Shown here: positions 22,220-36,183 of the stretch, piece after piece
Numbering within the stretch: position 1 is the first letter of the stretch
Layout of the letters: each line of letters begins with the position of its first letter
Assembly: GCF_030052815.1 (NCBI RefSeq)
Contig: NC_079503.1
Location: 43,876,735-43,940,734 of the forward strand
Length of the DNA: 64,000 nucleotides
Source of the DNA: Hevea brasiliensis
Taxonomy: Eukaryota > Streptophyta > Magnoliopsida > Malpighiales > Euphorbiaceae
Direction: 5' to 3'
Notes under the pieces: generated by a model
What the model saw: the letters and a program-made list of their open reading frames with translations, nothing else
What the model was told of the DNA's origin: nothing
Database searches by the model: none
Position numbers and translations under genes: made by a program

Positions 22220-23867
22220 TGATAATTATATTAGAGTTAGAAGTTGATTTGTGTATATTAGATAAAGTGATGGATTGTTAGGGTTAGGGTTTTGAGATTT
22301 AATTGTGGGTTTAATGCTTAGATATTTAAATTAAATTCTAATGGTCAATTAGTGACCATGTGATGAATTTTGACCTTAAATTGGAGACCATTGTGGTATT
22401 GAAATTGAAAGTGGTATGCTGCCCCCAATGTGCCAGAATACTGGACTTGAGTCCAGTGTATTCCTAGGGTCATAACTTGAGCTATGTTACTCCAATTTGT
22501 TCAAGGCCAATTGGACATGAAACTAGACACATAATGGCACAACTTTGGTGAAGAAACCATGCCCAGAAAACCAAACCAAGTTGACCAAAAGTTTTCCCTA
22601 ATCAGGGTGACCTGCAATCTACCTGGGCAAAATGACCAAATGAACAGTGTTTGTTCATTTGGCCATAACTCAATGTAGAAAGGTCCAATTGACCTGAAAT
22701 GTTACCAGCAACAAGCTAAGATATAGACCAACAACTTTCATGAAGAAACCTGACCCAAATTATGACCATAACCTAGTCAAATTGCCAACCAAACGTAGGT
22801 CACCAAATCTGGCAGAACCAAATTGCCAAGAAAATCTGGGTACAGGTCACTTCGACCAGTTATGGTAAAATGACCATAACTTGAGCTGCAAAACTCCAAA
22901 TGGAGTGATTCAAAAAGAGAATTAAATAAGACACAATAAGGAACAACTTTGATGAAGAAAGGTTAGCCTAGTTTCCACTCTAAAATTGTCCAATGGAACA
23001 GTAAACTTAGGTAGTAAAAATTGAAAATTTAGAAATGCATCTAGGGGACTTTAAATTGCAATTGGCAATTAATACTAGCAAATGTAAAACTCAAAATGTG
23101 GGATCTTGATGTAATTAGAATTAATATATCCACTAAGTATAAAAAAGTCAACATTTTGGTTGACTAGTAAGGTGAATAGTAATCAAAATGATTAGTAAAT
23201 TGAGATGAAGATCTAGAACCAATTCTAAGCTTAAATGCTTAGAATTATATGACAAATGTGGACTATGCATCCTAGTCAAAATTGTTAAAAAGAAATTAAG
23301 GCCATAAATTTGAAATCCATGAAATATTCATGGATTACTTGAAACATGAAAAATAACTCACCTAATTGATGTGAATAGATAGTTAGGGCTTATATGCCTA
23401 TCACAAATGGAATTCATAAAATATTAGTAACTCAACTTGAAATATAAAATTTGTAATTACATAAGTAGATTCTTGAATGTATAAATGAGAAAGGAAAAAT
23501 GTTTTGAATACAATAGTACATGTGAACCATTGTTTAGAAGTGTGATCAATATGAATAACATAATGAATGAATAAATGAACCATATTAATGTATGAATGAG
23601 ACATTAGCTCTCATTATTGTAGAGAGGAGAAGTATTTTGAGTACAATGGTATAAAAGGATAATTGATGTGAATTGTGATCATATAAATGATCAAATGAAT
23701 GTATGAATTATAATTGAAATTTATCATGAAATAATGAAGTCATAAAACACAATATATTAATATTTAATGATACTATGTGCCCTTGTATTGCCTAGACATG
23801 TGTGTCAGATTGGATAGTTTGGCATGCCAATAGGGTATTGTTTTAGCAGTACTGCAAAAGGCTTTAT

Positions 23868-23965
23868 GCCTGTATTCATGGCTTTATGCCCGTATTCATG
23901 GCTTTTATGCCCGTATTCATGGCTTTTATGCCCGATTATGTGATATCATGGCTTTTTAGCCATAC
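23868..23965 (+). repeat. mini-hairpin array, B2
   Basis: Four GGC-TTTAT-GCC units followed by ATGGCTTTTTAGCCAT, as in B1. Confidence 0.6.
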
Positions 23966-24544
23966 TGACTGCATACATGGTTGACGTTCTGCGTCCCATG
24001 GTATGAATGACGAGGCACGCGGTGTCGGTGCCAACGACCCGTTATCCAGTTTAGTCAGCCTGTCATAGGTTACTTGGGCAGTGAAATTTATTGAAATAAG
24101 TTAAGAATATTAATAATAAAAAAATATTAGAAATTAAATAAATGAGCAAGATGACCTAAAATAAACTAGAATAATTATTTATTAGAAAGAATCGAAATGA
24201 ACTGGACCGATATCAAAATTTACTTATTATGAAATAATCTGAGACAACCTAGAAAATATTGAGAAAATGCTAAAAGATTAGCAAAGAAAATTATAACATA
24301 CATAAATATTGCAAATGTGACTTACATGATAATATAAGCATATATTTATTATTTTTAGATCATTTTTCTTTGTACATTATTACTGTACATTGGCGAAATA
24401 AACACTTCCAAAGAAGACTAAATTACGATAAAACATATTAAATTTTAGAATCGCATGTGAAGTATAAATAAATCTTAATTATTTAAATTATATTTTATTT
24501 CTATCTTTATTTGTATATTATTTCCTTGTTATATTATTGCACCA

Positions 24545-24585
24545 CTAAGCAGCAATGCTTAGCGTGATGGAATTGTTTCCTCGCG
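24545..24585 (+). other. double stem-loop, B2 copy
   Basis: Stem 1 CTAAGCA/TGCTTAG with GCAA loop (24545-24562). Stem 2 CGTGA/TCGCG (24563-24585): a C to T change here is tolerated as a G-T pair. Confidence 0.68.
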
Positions 24586-25915
24586 CAGGTACTGAAGTTA
24601 AAGCCCAGCGAATACTAAACAGAGATTTTGGAGTTCTGATCTGCAGAGCGTTCAATGTTGTCACCTCCTCAGCAATGCATGTAGATAGGGCTCACATTAA
24701 GCATATCATGTATTTTGTGTATGTTATCTATTTCTTATATTGCAATGTAAATTAGCAAATTGTAATTAATTTGTATATCATGTAAATTAAAGATTTATTT
24801 AATTATTGCAAATGATGTAAATTAATGCAAATTTGAGAATTTTGCTATAAGAATGGAGCATGAATGAATTTGTACAAATGAGTATAGATTTGAATTACAT
24901 AATGATTTTTCAAATGATGATATGAGTATGGATGAGATTGTACTTAGAAAATATTGGTGAATTTTCAAACAGATGAATAGTAAAACACGTCAAACGAAAA
25001 TGAAATAGTGAAAACTCCATTAGTTTCTTCGTCGAAAAATAATCGATATTAAATATAACGAGAACAAAATTTTTAAAGAAATAAAGTAAGATAAGTTAGG
25101 GTGCTCCAGCACCGATTGTAGCACGCCTTGCTCGGCTACACTGTAGTCGGGTGAGGGGTGTTACAGAAGGGCTAGCTAGCTAATGAGTACTCATGTAATC
25201 TTACCCCACTAACCGTTATTAATGGGAGACATAATCAATATCAATTATCAACCCCAAGTAGCCATTACTACTGGGGAGTTCCGAAAGGGACTGTCATGCT
25301 AACTATGATTTTAAAACAGTTTTCAAAAAATTTGCCACTCAACAATCACATTTATAAACCAATAAACACATTTAAGTTCATCATAATATCCAAATAAAGG
25401 TGGCAACACCTAAATTTCTTAAATGCAAGAGAAAAATCATATTTCAGTCAAAGTAAACTTGTTCAAAGCAAACTCATTCAATTTGACACATTCCAAGCAA
25501 TTTACAAGTTTAAAAAACGAAGAAAATGTTAGTTGTGCACAAACCTTCAATGCTCTCCTTTATTGTTACCTACTTCTCCTTGTCCATTCCAACTTCTTTT
25601 TCTACTGAAAATACAAAAATAGAATACCTCAATACCAATCTCAAATGCTGCCAAGAACTCATTATATGCATGTCTAATGCATCCCAAGTTAGCTTTGAAA
25701 ATTTTAGAATATTTTGGTTTTGAGACAGCTTGGTGCTCTAATCTTTGAACCCAATTTTTACCTAGTTTCGATCATAATTTGGTGAGGTGTTCCTCATGAA
25801 AATTGTTCATTTAGGTCTTAACTTTATTTTCCTTTTTGAATCGCCTAATTCGGAGCTGTGTAGCTCAAGTTATGCCTAAAACACTATTACTGTTCACGTC
25901 ACTGTTCATGCTGTA

Positions 25916-26500
25916 GATTTTAATCTGGCAGATTTATCGATCCAAATTCGTTCAGCAATTTGACCAAATTAAGTCCATAATTTGGTTTAATGTTCTTCAT
26001 ATAAAATGTTCTACTATGTCTTAGGTTTCCATCGGTTTAAGAATCGCCTAAGTCAGAGTTTTCTAGAGAGAGTTATAGCCTTGTAAAGTTTACTGTTTAT
26101 TTGGTCAATTTTAGGTGCCCAGATTCTGGCAGATTTGGTGACCCGAATTCGTTTCGGAATTTGATTGAGTTAAGTTCATAATTTGGCCTAATATTCTTCA
26201 TATGAAATATTCTACTATGTCTTAGGTTTCCATCAGCTCAAGAATCGCCTAAATCAGAGTTTTCTAGAGAGAGTTATAGCCTTGCAAAGTTTACTGTTCA
26301 TTTGATCAATTTTAGGTGCGCAGATTCTGGCAGATTCAGTGACCCAAATTCGTTTCGCAATTTGATTGAGTTAAGTACATAATTTGGCCTAACATTCTTC
26401 ATATGAAATATTATACTATGTCTTAGGTTTCAATCGGTCCAAGAATCACCTAAATCGAAGTTTTCTAGAGAGAGTTATAGCCATTGAAACTTTACTGCTC
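25916..26500 (-). repeat. three 201-bp tandem units in the A2 5' LTR
   Basis: GTTTTCTAGA-type landmarks at 26058, 26259 and 26460, spaced exactly 201 bp. The 3' LTR has two. Confidence 0.88.
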
Positions 26501-27435
26501 ATATGGCAATTCTGCAGTTTTGCAGATTCAGTAACTCAACTTTGCTCAATAATTTGATTGGGTTAATGGTATAATTTGGGTTTGTATTCTTCATAAAAGT
26601 TTTAGGTCTATATCTCATCTAACTATGGGTAAAATTTCAGGTCATTTTGACCTGCCTAGCTCGAGTTATGACCCAAACACAATTACTGTTCATGTGTAGT
26701 GTTCATACTACAGTTTTTCAAGTTTGGTGAGTTTGTTCACTAGGTTTTGGTCACTTTTTGGGCATGCTTCCTAAATGAAAATTGTGTCATTTAGTGCTTA
26801 TTTTCAGTCCCAATTTGTCCCATACCAATTGGACTTGTAAAATTTCATTTTTAGTCCCTCAAAGTTGACTTTTGGTCATGCTTCATACCCAATCCGAATT
26901 TGACTTTGATTTAAACACTTCTAACACACTTAATTAGGTCACAAATGACCATTTTTTTTCCTTAAACTATGTCAAAGACATTATTTAGCACTTCTTCACA
27001 TTTTTGGTCTCTAAACCCTAATGTTCAAAACCCTAATTTTTCTCCCATTTGGCCAAAACCCTAGCTTAGGTTCCATATATGTTTTCTTTCATTTTCTTAT
27101 GAAATTTCATCATAAATTAACTTCATTCCAAGCTTATACAACTAATCTAACATGAAAAGAAAATTACCTCTTGTTGATTTCTTTCTAACTTCACTTTTCT
27201 TCCAATTCTTGTTCTCCTTGCTTTTAATCTCTCAATCAAAGATCTCTTTGATGTTTTCTTTTAGTGGGCTATGGAATTTATGAAGGGAATTAAAAGGGAA
27301 TTAAAACTTGGGAGGGGAAATCAATGAGGGGAAGAAGTGGAAGAAGAAGAGAAAAAGAGAGAGAGAGAGGAAAAGAGAGGAGAGGGTGGTGGCCTCTTAT
27401 GAAAAAAAAAAAGAAATGAAGAAGACATTTGTCTT

Positions 27436-27436
<1 letters not shown>

Positions 27437-27482
<46 letters not shown>
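27437..27482. repeat. TA microsatellite in the A2 5' LTR
   Basis: An AT dinucleotide run of about 45 bp at the presumed TATA region; the same run in the 3' LTR is about 25 bp. Confidence 0.9.
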
Positions 27483-27485
<3 letters not shown>

Positions 27486-28018
27486 CAAAACTAGCTTATT
27501 AAAATTATAAATTTTAATTGTGTCATAAGGATAATTAAACTTAAATTTTTATTCCCTTTTTTCTTTTTCTTTTTTTACATTTACACTTAATTTTTTTTCT
27601 TTTAATTAAATAATTAAATTTAACTATTAAAAGCCAATAAGTCTTTCATTTTAATTTTGTCATAATGGAAATGAAAGTTTAAGTTTTTATTTCTTAAATT
27701 TTCCCTTACATATTTTTTTCTTGAATTTTTCTTCAATTTTTACCCCATAATTCAATTCATTAATTTCATTTAATTTAATTGACATTTTAGTCAAAAGTCA
27801 ACTCTTGAGGTGAATTGACCAAAATGCCCCTCATCGGGTCATAATCCTTCCTTTTATAATACCCGATGAGTCCTTAGCTTTTTTTGTTCACTAGAATTTT
27901 TATTGTGTCTATCTCAATTAATTTTCTATTTATTTTTGGTCCTCAAAGTGTCTTTGAATAGTATTTGTCACGGACCAAAAATGGTACTATTCATAACTTG
28001 GAGGTTCGGGGTGTTACA

Positions 28019-30288
28019 CTAAAATATTAGATTGAAATTAAATTAAGTTGTATGTGTAGGAAATCTATTTGGGACACATAAGGAATTAATGAAATTGTTA
28101 AAATTATAATAATTAAAATTATAATTTAAATAAATATTTTAGGATATTAATATATAAGAGACAAATTAATTAGAAAGAAAAAAAAAAGTTATCTTCTTCC
28201 CTTAGCTTGGCCGGCTCCCTCTCTCTCTCTTCCTTCCTTCATTTTTAACAATTCAAGCTCTTGAAACCTTGATTTTCTCCACAAATTTCCATGGTTAAAC
28301 ACTAGAAACCTTGGATGAAGTATATACATGGACTATGTGATTAAAATTGCTTGAATTTAAATGAGTTTGAAAAGTGGCAATTTAGGGTTTGGTGAAATTA
28401 GGGTTTTTTTGGTATGAAGTGCAATTAGGGTTATTGATGTTGAATTATGATCATTTGATGTTCTTTGGTTGAGAATTGGTATTGGTTTGGTGACGGGATT
28501 TATGAAAATGAAATTGAACATTAGGCCTTGAATCTGGACACTTGAGTCTAGTGTGTTTAGAAGCTCATAAGTTGAGTTACACAACTCCAATTGGTGTGAA
28601 ACCAATTAGAAATGAAACCTAAGACATAATGCTAAAATTTTCATGAGAGAGTTTGCCTAGAAAATGACTATAGGGAACCTTAATTAGGGCTTGAATATGG
28701 GTTACCAATTCTGGACCAGAAGAAAATGACCATATGAATAGTACTTATTTAATTAGGCATAACTCACCATAGGAAACTCCAATTTGGGTCATTATTGAAC
28801 CAATGGAATCCTAAGACATAGGAGAATAATTCACACAAAGACCATGAAGTCAAATTATGACCCTAACGCAATCAAATTGCTAGAAAAATTTAGTCTAGCA
28901 AATCTGCCCTAATGCTGACTGAACCTAGAAAATGTGAAGGATCAGGCATCTGAGCAGTTTGGCAAAATTTCCATAAATCAAGCTACAAATAGAAAATTAA
29001 GTGATTCCAAAGCCAAAATAACCATAAGACATAGAACTAAAAACTTCATGTTTGGACCTAAACCCAGTTCATAGGGCAAAGTAGGTAAAATGTTGGGGTA
29101 AGTCAGGAATGCCAAATCTAGAAATCCTGCACTTCAACAATATTGTCCTGTGACCTCTTGATGGCTATCAGGCCATAACGTCCTCTAAAAAACTCCAATT
29201 TAGGTGATTCAAAATAATTTGAAAGCCTAAAACAAAGGCCTAAAACATTGTTTTAGGGACCTAGTCCAAATTCTATGCATAAGGTGCTCGGATATAGAAT
29301 GCAAATTTAAGGTACAAATCTGGAAAATATAGAATTGCAGGGTAAGACACTCAGAATAGTGTCTAGTAATTTGGCCATAACTAGAGATCCAGAACTCCAA
29401 ATTAAGTAATTCAAAAAAGAAAATTAAAGCTAAGACATAGAGGAACAACTTCCATTAGGATCACCTTCTCAAATTATGACTAAAACCAAGTTTAAATTGG
29501 GTTCTAGAGTGAAGGTCCAAAATTGTCCAGAACCTAGAATTCATTTAACTTACATAGTTAACTTAGGGATTCATTAGACATTTATTGATTAGCTATTGGT
29601 GATAATTGGGATGAGTATTGAAACATTGCACTTGTGTGTTTTCAGTTAAAAAAAGAGACTTTGAGAGACAAGGAGAAGTAAGTCAAAGAAGATGAGATTC
29701 ACTGAAGGTTTATGCACAACTAGTTTCCTTTTTTATTTTAAATTTTGTAATTGGATTGAATGAACTTCCTATAAGTCAATATTACTTTTCTTTTGAATTT
29801 GAGAAGTTTATGCATTGTTTTAAAACTTTGAATTGTGAAATAGATTTATATTATGGAATGACGGATGTTGGCTATTTGAATTGTAGCATAGGGTGAGCCG
29901 GTTTGAATGCTTTTAGAAGTGTTTTGAGTATTGATGTGTTGCCAACCCTATATGGGGATTTTTGATAAATAAAATGTGATTATTTGATTTGCAATGTGAT
30001 TATTGAATGGAAATTATTTTGAATTTATTTTGAAACCATAGTTAGCATGGAAAATTGATTTGTGCCCCTCATTATTTGAGGTGAGATTGATTATGTTACC
30101 TCCTTCTATGGTTTGCTAGTTGAGGTTGAGATCAGATGAGCACTCATATTGCTAGCTAGCCCACTTCCTCATTAATAACGGTTAATGGGGTTGAGATTGC
30201 TTTGTCGTGGTGTACAACACGATATTGATCATGAAATTTTGTGTCATGGCCCTAACTGTGTGATTGTTGGCAACACAACTGATTTGTG
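28019..30288 (+). repeat. C1 LTR, middle segment
   Basis: Continues C1 after A2 (the first five bases are the CTAAA duplicate). It holds degenerate units with CATAACTC- and AACTCCAA-type blocks and the GTTTATGCACAAC block seen also in C2 and D1. No coding capacity. It is interrupted by C2 at 30289. Confidence 0.78.
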
Positions 30289-33200
30289 TGTAACACCCCT
30301 ATGTTCGGTAGTGCGTTCTACTGTTCCGGTGACCAGTGTTGTCCGGACAGCTAGGATGCCTAGAACTACACTTTGATATGAGGGAGGAGACATAAAATAA
30401 TGAAATACAAGAAAAGAAAATATAAGAAAAACAAAGGAAAAATAATAGCAAAGAAATGTAACCAAGTTAAGCGAGCCGAGAACCCTAGCGATGGGTGACC
30501 GCACCGGGAAGTCACGACGTGGACCGTTGGTCGTACGGATCGGGGAACCACGAAAATATTTATAGGACTTAAAGAGAAATCAATTGAAGTATAAATATCA
30601 TTAGAAATATCAAAGAAAAATTAAATAATTAGTATAAAGAAAAGTGAGAAATCGAAAAACGGACAAAATCCGGTGTTACCGAAAAATCGGGAATGTAACC
30701 CGAACAGGGGCATTATGGTCATTTGACATCCCGAATTGTCTTTTGACCTAAATGTCCATTAAAAATAAATAATATTACACTTGGAAAATATAATGAAAAA
30801 TTAAATTGATGGTACCTAAAGTAAATAGCAAAAATTATGGGTTAATGTGGAATAAATGAAAGTTAAACTTATAATATGCTTTAAATTGTGTAAGTGGACC
30901 ACTAAGGAATAAACTAAACACAAATAGGGCAGGTGTAAGTCCATTATACAATCTGCATCTTTATCTTCCTCACTTGGTCCATCCATGCCGAAATGAAGAA
31001 ATGGGAAATCCTCCATAGCCGTTTTGCATAAGCTTCATCCACTCCTTCATTTTACCTCTAAACACCTAGGTAGCTTCATTAAAAATTATCCCCACTTCAC
31101 AAGGAAGAAGTAGATACCAATATTAAGAAGTTTTAGTGAAGATTAAGCAAGTCCCAACAATAGGTAAGTTTGTGTTTTTGAATATTTCTTTGTTAAAGTT
31201 TGAAAGCATGTTATGGGTGTTTGCTTGGTGAAGAAATTTTTAAGTTTTGAGGAGTTATTGACATATCCAGTTTGGACAGCCATGGAGTTGTGTATTTGAT
31301 GATTTATTCTTACATATATTTGATGGGAAATTATGTTGAGTAGGGTAATTTAATGTCCTAGTAAGTTAATTCCACATGTATATGGTGATTGTGCACTTGA
31401 AATGGAAGTTGACGAATTGTGGGAAACTTTGGCATTTTGGAGCATTTCGGCAGCCTTGGGACTCCTTAATGAATGTTTGAATTCATGAAGATGTTGGATG
31501 AATTGTGATATTGAGGGTTGATGAATATGTATGTAAATTGGTTGTGGAAATTTTATGTAACAATTAGGAGTTTTATGTGTATTTATGGTTGTATTTGGAC
31601 TTTGTGAATTAGAGTTTCATTTGGTGTATTAAGGATGTTTGTATTCTGCCCAAAGTAACTTTAAGGTGAAGTAGTAAATGGTTTTGGTAATGTACCAAAT
31701 CAGAATTAGTAAAGGAAGTGGACTTAGAGTAAGGTAAATGTGTAATTGATACATGTATAAGCAATGTAATTAAGGACAGCATGCATTTTAGCCATAACTT
31801 TAAATGTGTAACTCCAATTGGTATGAGACCAATTGGAGGTGAAACTAGGCACAAAATGTGCCAACTTTCATGAAGGAAACATACCAAAATTCTGCTTGCA
31901 ATGTAGCTTGAAAAATGACCAAATCCGGATTAAGTACAATTGAGACCTGAAAATTGACCAATTGGGCAGCAGTTAGTGTTTAGGCCATAACTCACTCAAA
32001 ACAGGTCCAATTGACCTGAAATTTTAACCATGAATAGTTAAGACCCATATCTACAAGTCTTATGAAGATACCAAAGCCCAGAAATGACCATAAGCAAGTC
32101 AAACATCTTGTACAAGTTCGAGTCCAAAAACTGGCCGAACCAAAGTTGACCAAAATTGACCTAAATTGACCAAATTTGATGCCATTTGACCAGCAATAGT
32201 AAAATGACCATAACTTGGTCTACATAACTCAGAATGACCTGAAATTTTGCCCCGCGTTCCATAAGACATAGATCTACAAGTTTGTAGTTTTGACCGAAAC
32301 TCGAAAACCGAGGAAACTAAGTCTTCCGGCTAGGTCAAACTAGTATCCCGGAATCCAGCAAGTTGCAATAAAATGCACTAAACAAGGAAATAAAATCGGT
32401 AACATGTACCAACCCTAAAATACTATCGAATGTGACATATTAGTAACGTTAAAACCTAATTTACCTAGAACGCATTGAGGATCGATATATTAGGTTGATT
32501 AAGCAAATAATAGCTTTCAGTGAATTACTTATCGAACATTATCGTTAGAGACAATTTAATTTAGTATTGAAACACTTCAAATTGTGTTTCTCAGTTACCA
32601 AAGACTCAGGAAAAGGGAAGGAAACACTGAGTCCAGACCAAGAGACAGTTATCAGAGGTTTATGCACAACAACTATTTCTTTTGAATTATTTTCAATTGA
32701 AATAAATTTTGACTAATTGTATATTATTGTTTTAAATTGTGAAACTTTGAAAAATTGTTTGAATAATATTTGATGGATACTTATTGATTGAAAAGCACTG
32801 TAAATGGTTTGAAATCACAGCTATCATGTATATTGATTGTATTCCTCGCTAGCTTGTCTAGTGGGACGAATTGAATTCCCTCTCTGGCTGAAGTGTTAAG
32901 GTGTGTGCCTGTTGAGGACGAATTGGATGAGTACTCATATTTTTGCTAGCTAGCTATGTTATTCCTCATTAGTCATCGACTTTTGGGACAAATTGAATAC
33001 CTCATTAGCCATCGGCTTTTGAAACGAATTGAACTTTGGAACATGATTAAGCTGTGTGTGATTTATTGATATGTATTGTGAGATTATGAAATGAATTTAA
33101 ACTCTTATTGACATATGCTGTCTTTTGAATTCAACCATGATCTGACTTATTGAAATTTATTGTGATATTGAGAAATGGAGTTTAAATTCTTGTTGACAAT

Positions 33201-33937
33201 TACTGTCTTGAAATTAACTATGATTTTAAGTATCCACTATTTGTATGATTTATGAATTGTGATTTAAAGATGTATTTGGTTAATGTTGTGCACCACTGAG
33301 ACATTGTCTTAGCGATAGCTTTTTATTCTTTGTCATGAGATAGACAGATGACAGAGCGTGATTAGGCTGCTAGTACCTCCAGCGAGATATTTTTGGGTAT
33401 AACGAGTATACCATATTTTGCATTTTGTACTGTAATATATGACCACTATATGTATATATTGTTTTTTATTTTGAGCAGTTGTAAATTCAAATTGTACATT
33501 GAAGTTGTAAAATAATTATGAGTTATTTTGGCTTGTAAAAAAATTGTATTATATTTCTTTTATCTCAGTCTTGGAAAAAGCACTTTGGATTTGAGTTGAG
33601 AAATATGTTGTGTTGAGAAAAATATTGGAGTTGAGATTTGGAAATATATTGAAGTGCTTTTTATAGGTTTTCTGAAGAACTGTTTTATCCAAAATATAGA
33701 TAGCACTCTGCCAAAATTTTTACAGAAATTTCAAATAATTCAAATGTGTTAGTTCTATCACTTCAGTTCAAAAAGGTTTTTAACACTTGTAAATAGTGCT
33801 CACCACTGTAAAAGAAGTAAGAAAAGTTTTTAAAATCTCTTGTAGTGTATTTAATGGGTTATCAGTAGACGGAGTTGGTAATTCATTAGGTATACTACGG
33901 GATCATGCTATGCCTTACAGAGGGGTAGGGTGTGACA
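30289..33937 (+). mobile_element. C2: solo LTR (3649 bp) inside C1
   Basis: Starts TGTAACACCCC, ends GGGTGTGACA, with target duplication TTGTG (30284-30288, 33938-33942). No internal region. Ends like C1 and D1 (ATTAGGTATACTACGGGATC about 60 bp before the end). Stem 1 of the double stem-loop is at 33296-33312. Confidence 0.93.
33296..33312 (+). other. stem 1 of the double stem-loop, C2 copy
   Basis: After GTGCACCA: CTGAGAC/GTCTTAG, seven pairs including one G-T, loop ATT. The next sequence (GCGATAGCTTT) starts like stem 2 of the A family but its partner is decayed. Confidence 0.6.
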
Positions 33938-33942
33938 TTGTG

Positions 33943-34733
33943 AATGCTTAAACAAAATGTGATGGAAATAAATGATTTATATGATTAAAAATTGTAATAT
34001 TGGTTTTATGACTTATGAAAATTTTGAATATTTCAAATTCTTTATTATGACTTGATAAAGCATGTTTTATATTAAGTTTAAAAATTATAGTTGTACACCA
34101 CTGAGTTCAACTTTTAGTGATGGCTTTCGTATGCTGTCATATATAGGGGAAAATAGAAAGATAAAGCGGTTGAGTGAGCTGATTGGTGTTGTATTTTGGA
34201 TAGGCACTGGGTATATTATAGGTATACCCATTGTAGATTTTATTTTGATGTAAAGTAAAACTATATGTATGTAAAAGACAAATTGAGCAGTTGTATCAAA
34301 ATAGTTGTACATAAGTATTATAATATTATTTGTGAGACTTTACTTAAATGTAATTTTTGTAATATATTAATTTTGTTATTTCCACTAAATGTAACTGTAA
34401 TTAAATGTTCCTTTAATGATATGAATGTAGAAATTTTTTTTAGTTGAATTTTGCTTGATTTACATTATGTTGTATAACTGTTTACTACAGGTTGATTTCC
34501 AATAGATTTCAAAATTTTGGTTTATTGAAATTACAGCCACCGCCACGTGGTTTTTTTGTAAAAATTTTCTTGGGTTTTTAAAAATACTTAATTAATTCCT
34601 CAATTAAAAATGAATTTGGTTTGTTTAAAATCCCTTGTAGTATATTTAATGGATTATCGCTTGATGAAGTGCGATAATTCATTAGGTATACTATGGAATC
34701 ATGTCATACCTTATAGAAGGATAGGGTGTAACA
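33943..34733 (+). repeat. C1 LTR, last segment
   Basis: Resumes C1 after C2 and ends GGGTGTAACA at 34733. It contains a decayed double stem-loop near 34093 (stem 2 TGATGGC/GCTGTCA with two wobble pairs). No pol or PBS follows, so C1 is most likely a 5'-truncated solo LTR. Confidence 0.78.
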
Positions 34734-34885
34734 TCTATCACTAATACTTTCAACATTAAAAACTATTCAATACAAACATAATTTCTAGCAACAAATTATT
34801 TGTCACTAAATATATAAATAATTTTAATTTCTAATATTACTATAATTAATATAAATTTAAATTTTAGTGTTATTTTAATAGTAAT
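34734..34885. other. AT-rich flank between C1 and E
   Basis: 152 bp without coding capacity. It has an inverted partner at about 49390-49474 on the other side of E (ATTTGTCACTAAAT against ATTTAATGACAAAT), so E may have landed in a small inverted-repeat element. Confidence 0.4.
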
Positions 34886-35428
34886 TGTAACACCCTCTCG
34901 GTAGCAACTCCGTACATTCTACTGTTCCGGTGACCGGTGTCTGTCCGGACAGCTAGAACGTCCGAAAAAATATTTAAACTAAATTTAGGAATCATAATTA
35001 ACTCAAATATTAATAAGAAAAATTTAGTAAAAATTTTAGAAATAAAATACAACCAAGTTAAATGAGCCGGTGCCCAAGCGATGGGTGACCCAGATGGAAG
35101 TTGCGGTTCTCGCAACTAGGAGCCCTAGACCCAGGTAAAAATTCATAAAATAATTTTTGGGACTCCAGAGAAGGGTCATTGAGGTTCTTATGGCATTAGA
35201 ATGCCAAGAAAATATTTAGAAAAATTTTTCAATCGGTACAGACAATTTTGACCCGTTAAGCCAAACGGAGGGCATTTTGGTCATTTCGCCTTCAGAGGTG
35301 ATTTTTGGCCGACTTGTCCAGTTGAGTAAATAATTATGATGACATAAAATATGAATAAAAATTACTAAAAATTAAATTGAAAATGAGTAGTGAAGAAAAG
35401 AAAAGAAAATGAGAAAAAAGGCTCATTT

Positions 35429-35449
35429 ATGACATCATGATGATGTCAT
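35429..35449. promoter_or_regulatory. palindromic TGACATCA site, E 5' LTR
   Basis: TGACATCA-TGA-TGATGTCA, about 545 bp into the LTR and some 70 bp before an A-rich TATA-like stretch (TAATAAAAAGAG). Confidence 0.5.
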
Positions 35450-36183
35450 TTAAAAGCTACAACCAATCACAATTGAACAACCATTTAACTAACTAATAAA
35501 AAGAGATAAACAAGACCAAAAAAGACCAAAAGCTAGCAGCCATCTCCTTCCTCCCAAACCAGCCGAAACCCATCCTTAGCCAAACCTCCATTGTTGCTCA
35601 AATTGAGCTTGAAATCTCCCAAAAACCAACCTTAAAATCCTAATATCCTTTCACAAAAAGTCATCCCCACATCACAAGGCAACTCTAGGCAGCCATAAGA
35701 AGTAGGAATTCTAAGGAGAATACAAGTCCAAGAAGTGCCACTTAAAGGTTAGTGCACCTATCTACTTAAAACCCTTATTTTCCATGTTAGGGACTTGAAA
35801 TCAACATGAATTTGTGAATTAAATGAACCAAATTTGTGTGTTTGCCTACCATGAATTTTGGCAGCCCTAAGGAAGGAACAATGATGGAGTGTTTTGATGG
35901 ACTTAAAGTGGATTAGAGATCATGTTTAAAGCACGTATGCATGTGGTTAGTGAATGAGTTAGTAATTAAGGTATGTTGTGAAAATTTATAATGGAAACTA
36001 GGGTTTTGAGAGTAAAATGTGGACTTGACTTATGAAATTGTTAAAGAACATTCTAATGGTCAATTAGTGACCATTTGAGGAAATTTGACCATAATTTGGA
36101 CTGAAATATAGCATGGCAAAGTGAATGAATATGCTACCCAGTGAGTGCAGCAGGGTGGCTGTGATTCCAGCCCACTTGGACTG

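Larger units (their letters stand above)
21052..25165 (+). mobile_element. B2: solo LTR (4114 bp) inside the A2 5' LTR
   Basis: Starts TGTAACACCC, ends GGGTGTTACA, with target duplication GAAGG (21047-21051, 25166-25170). The empty site is in the A2 3' LTR near 8297-8305 (GAGGGAAGGGC). No internal region. Carries the TGACATCA palindrome (21595-21614), a perfect 117-bp tandem duplication (21986-22219), the mini-hairpin array (about 23868-23965) and the double stem-loop (24545-24585). Confidence 0.95.
7516..28018 (-). mobile_element. A2: complete Del/Tekay-type element with two nested solo LTRs
   Basis: Both LTRs, PBS, gag-pol and PPT are present on the minus strand. The target duplication CTAAA (7511-7515 and 28019-28023) proves a single insertion event into C1. 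Without its two guests (B1 14131-18615, B2 21052-25165, each with a 5-bp duplication) the element is about 11.9 kb, usual for this group. The two LTRs differ at roughly 5 of their first 100 bases by eye, so it is not very recent. The coding region has at least three in-frame stops in pol and frameshifts in gag and near 13887, so it is dead. Confidence 0.93.
20256..28018 (-). repeat. A2 5' LTR, interrupted by B2
   Basis: Starts TGTCACACC (20256) and ends GGGTGTTACA (28018). Without B2 and its extra target copy it is 3644 bp, 236 bp longer than the 3' LTR. Most of the excess is a third 201-bp unit and a longer TA microsatellite. Confidence 0.92.

Noticed and set aside
22011..22247. Repetitive 78-residue open frame
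   Set aside because: Created by the 117-bp duplication in a solo LTR; no relative is open at this place.
27308..27502. 64-residue frame with Lys/Arg/Glu and IYIYIY repeats
   Set aside because: Direct translation of GA and TA microsatellites in the A2 5' LTR.
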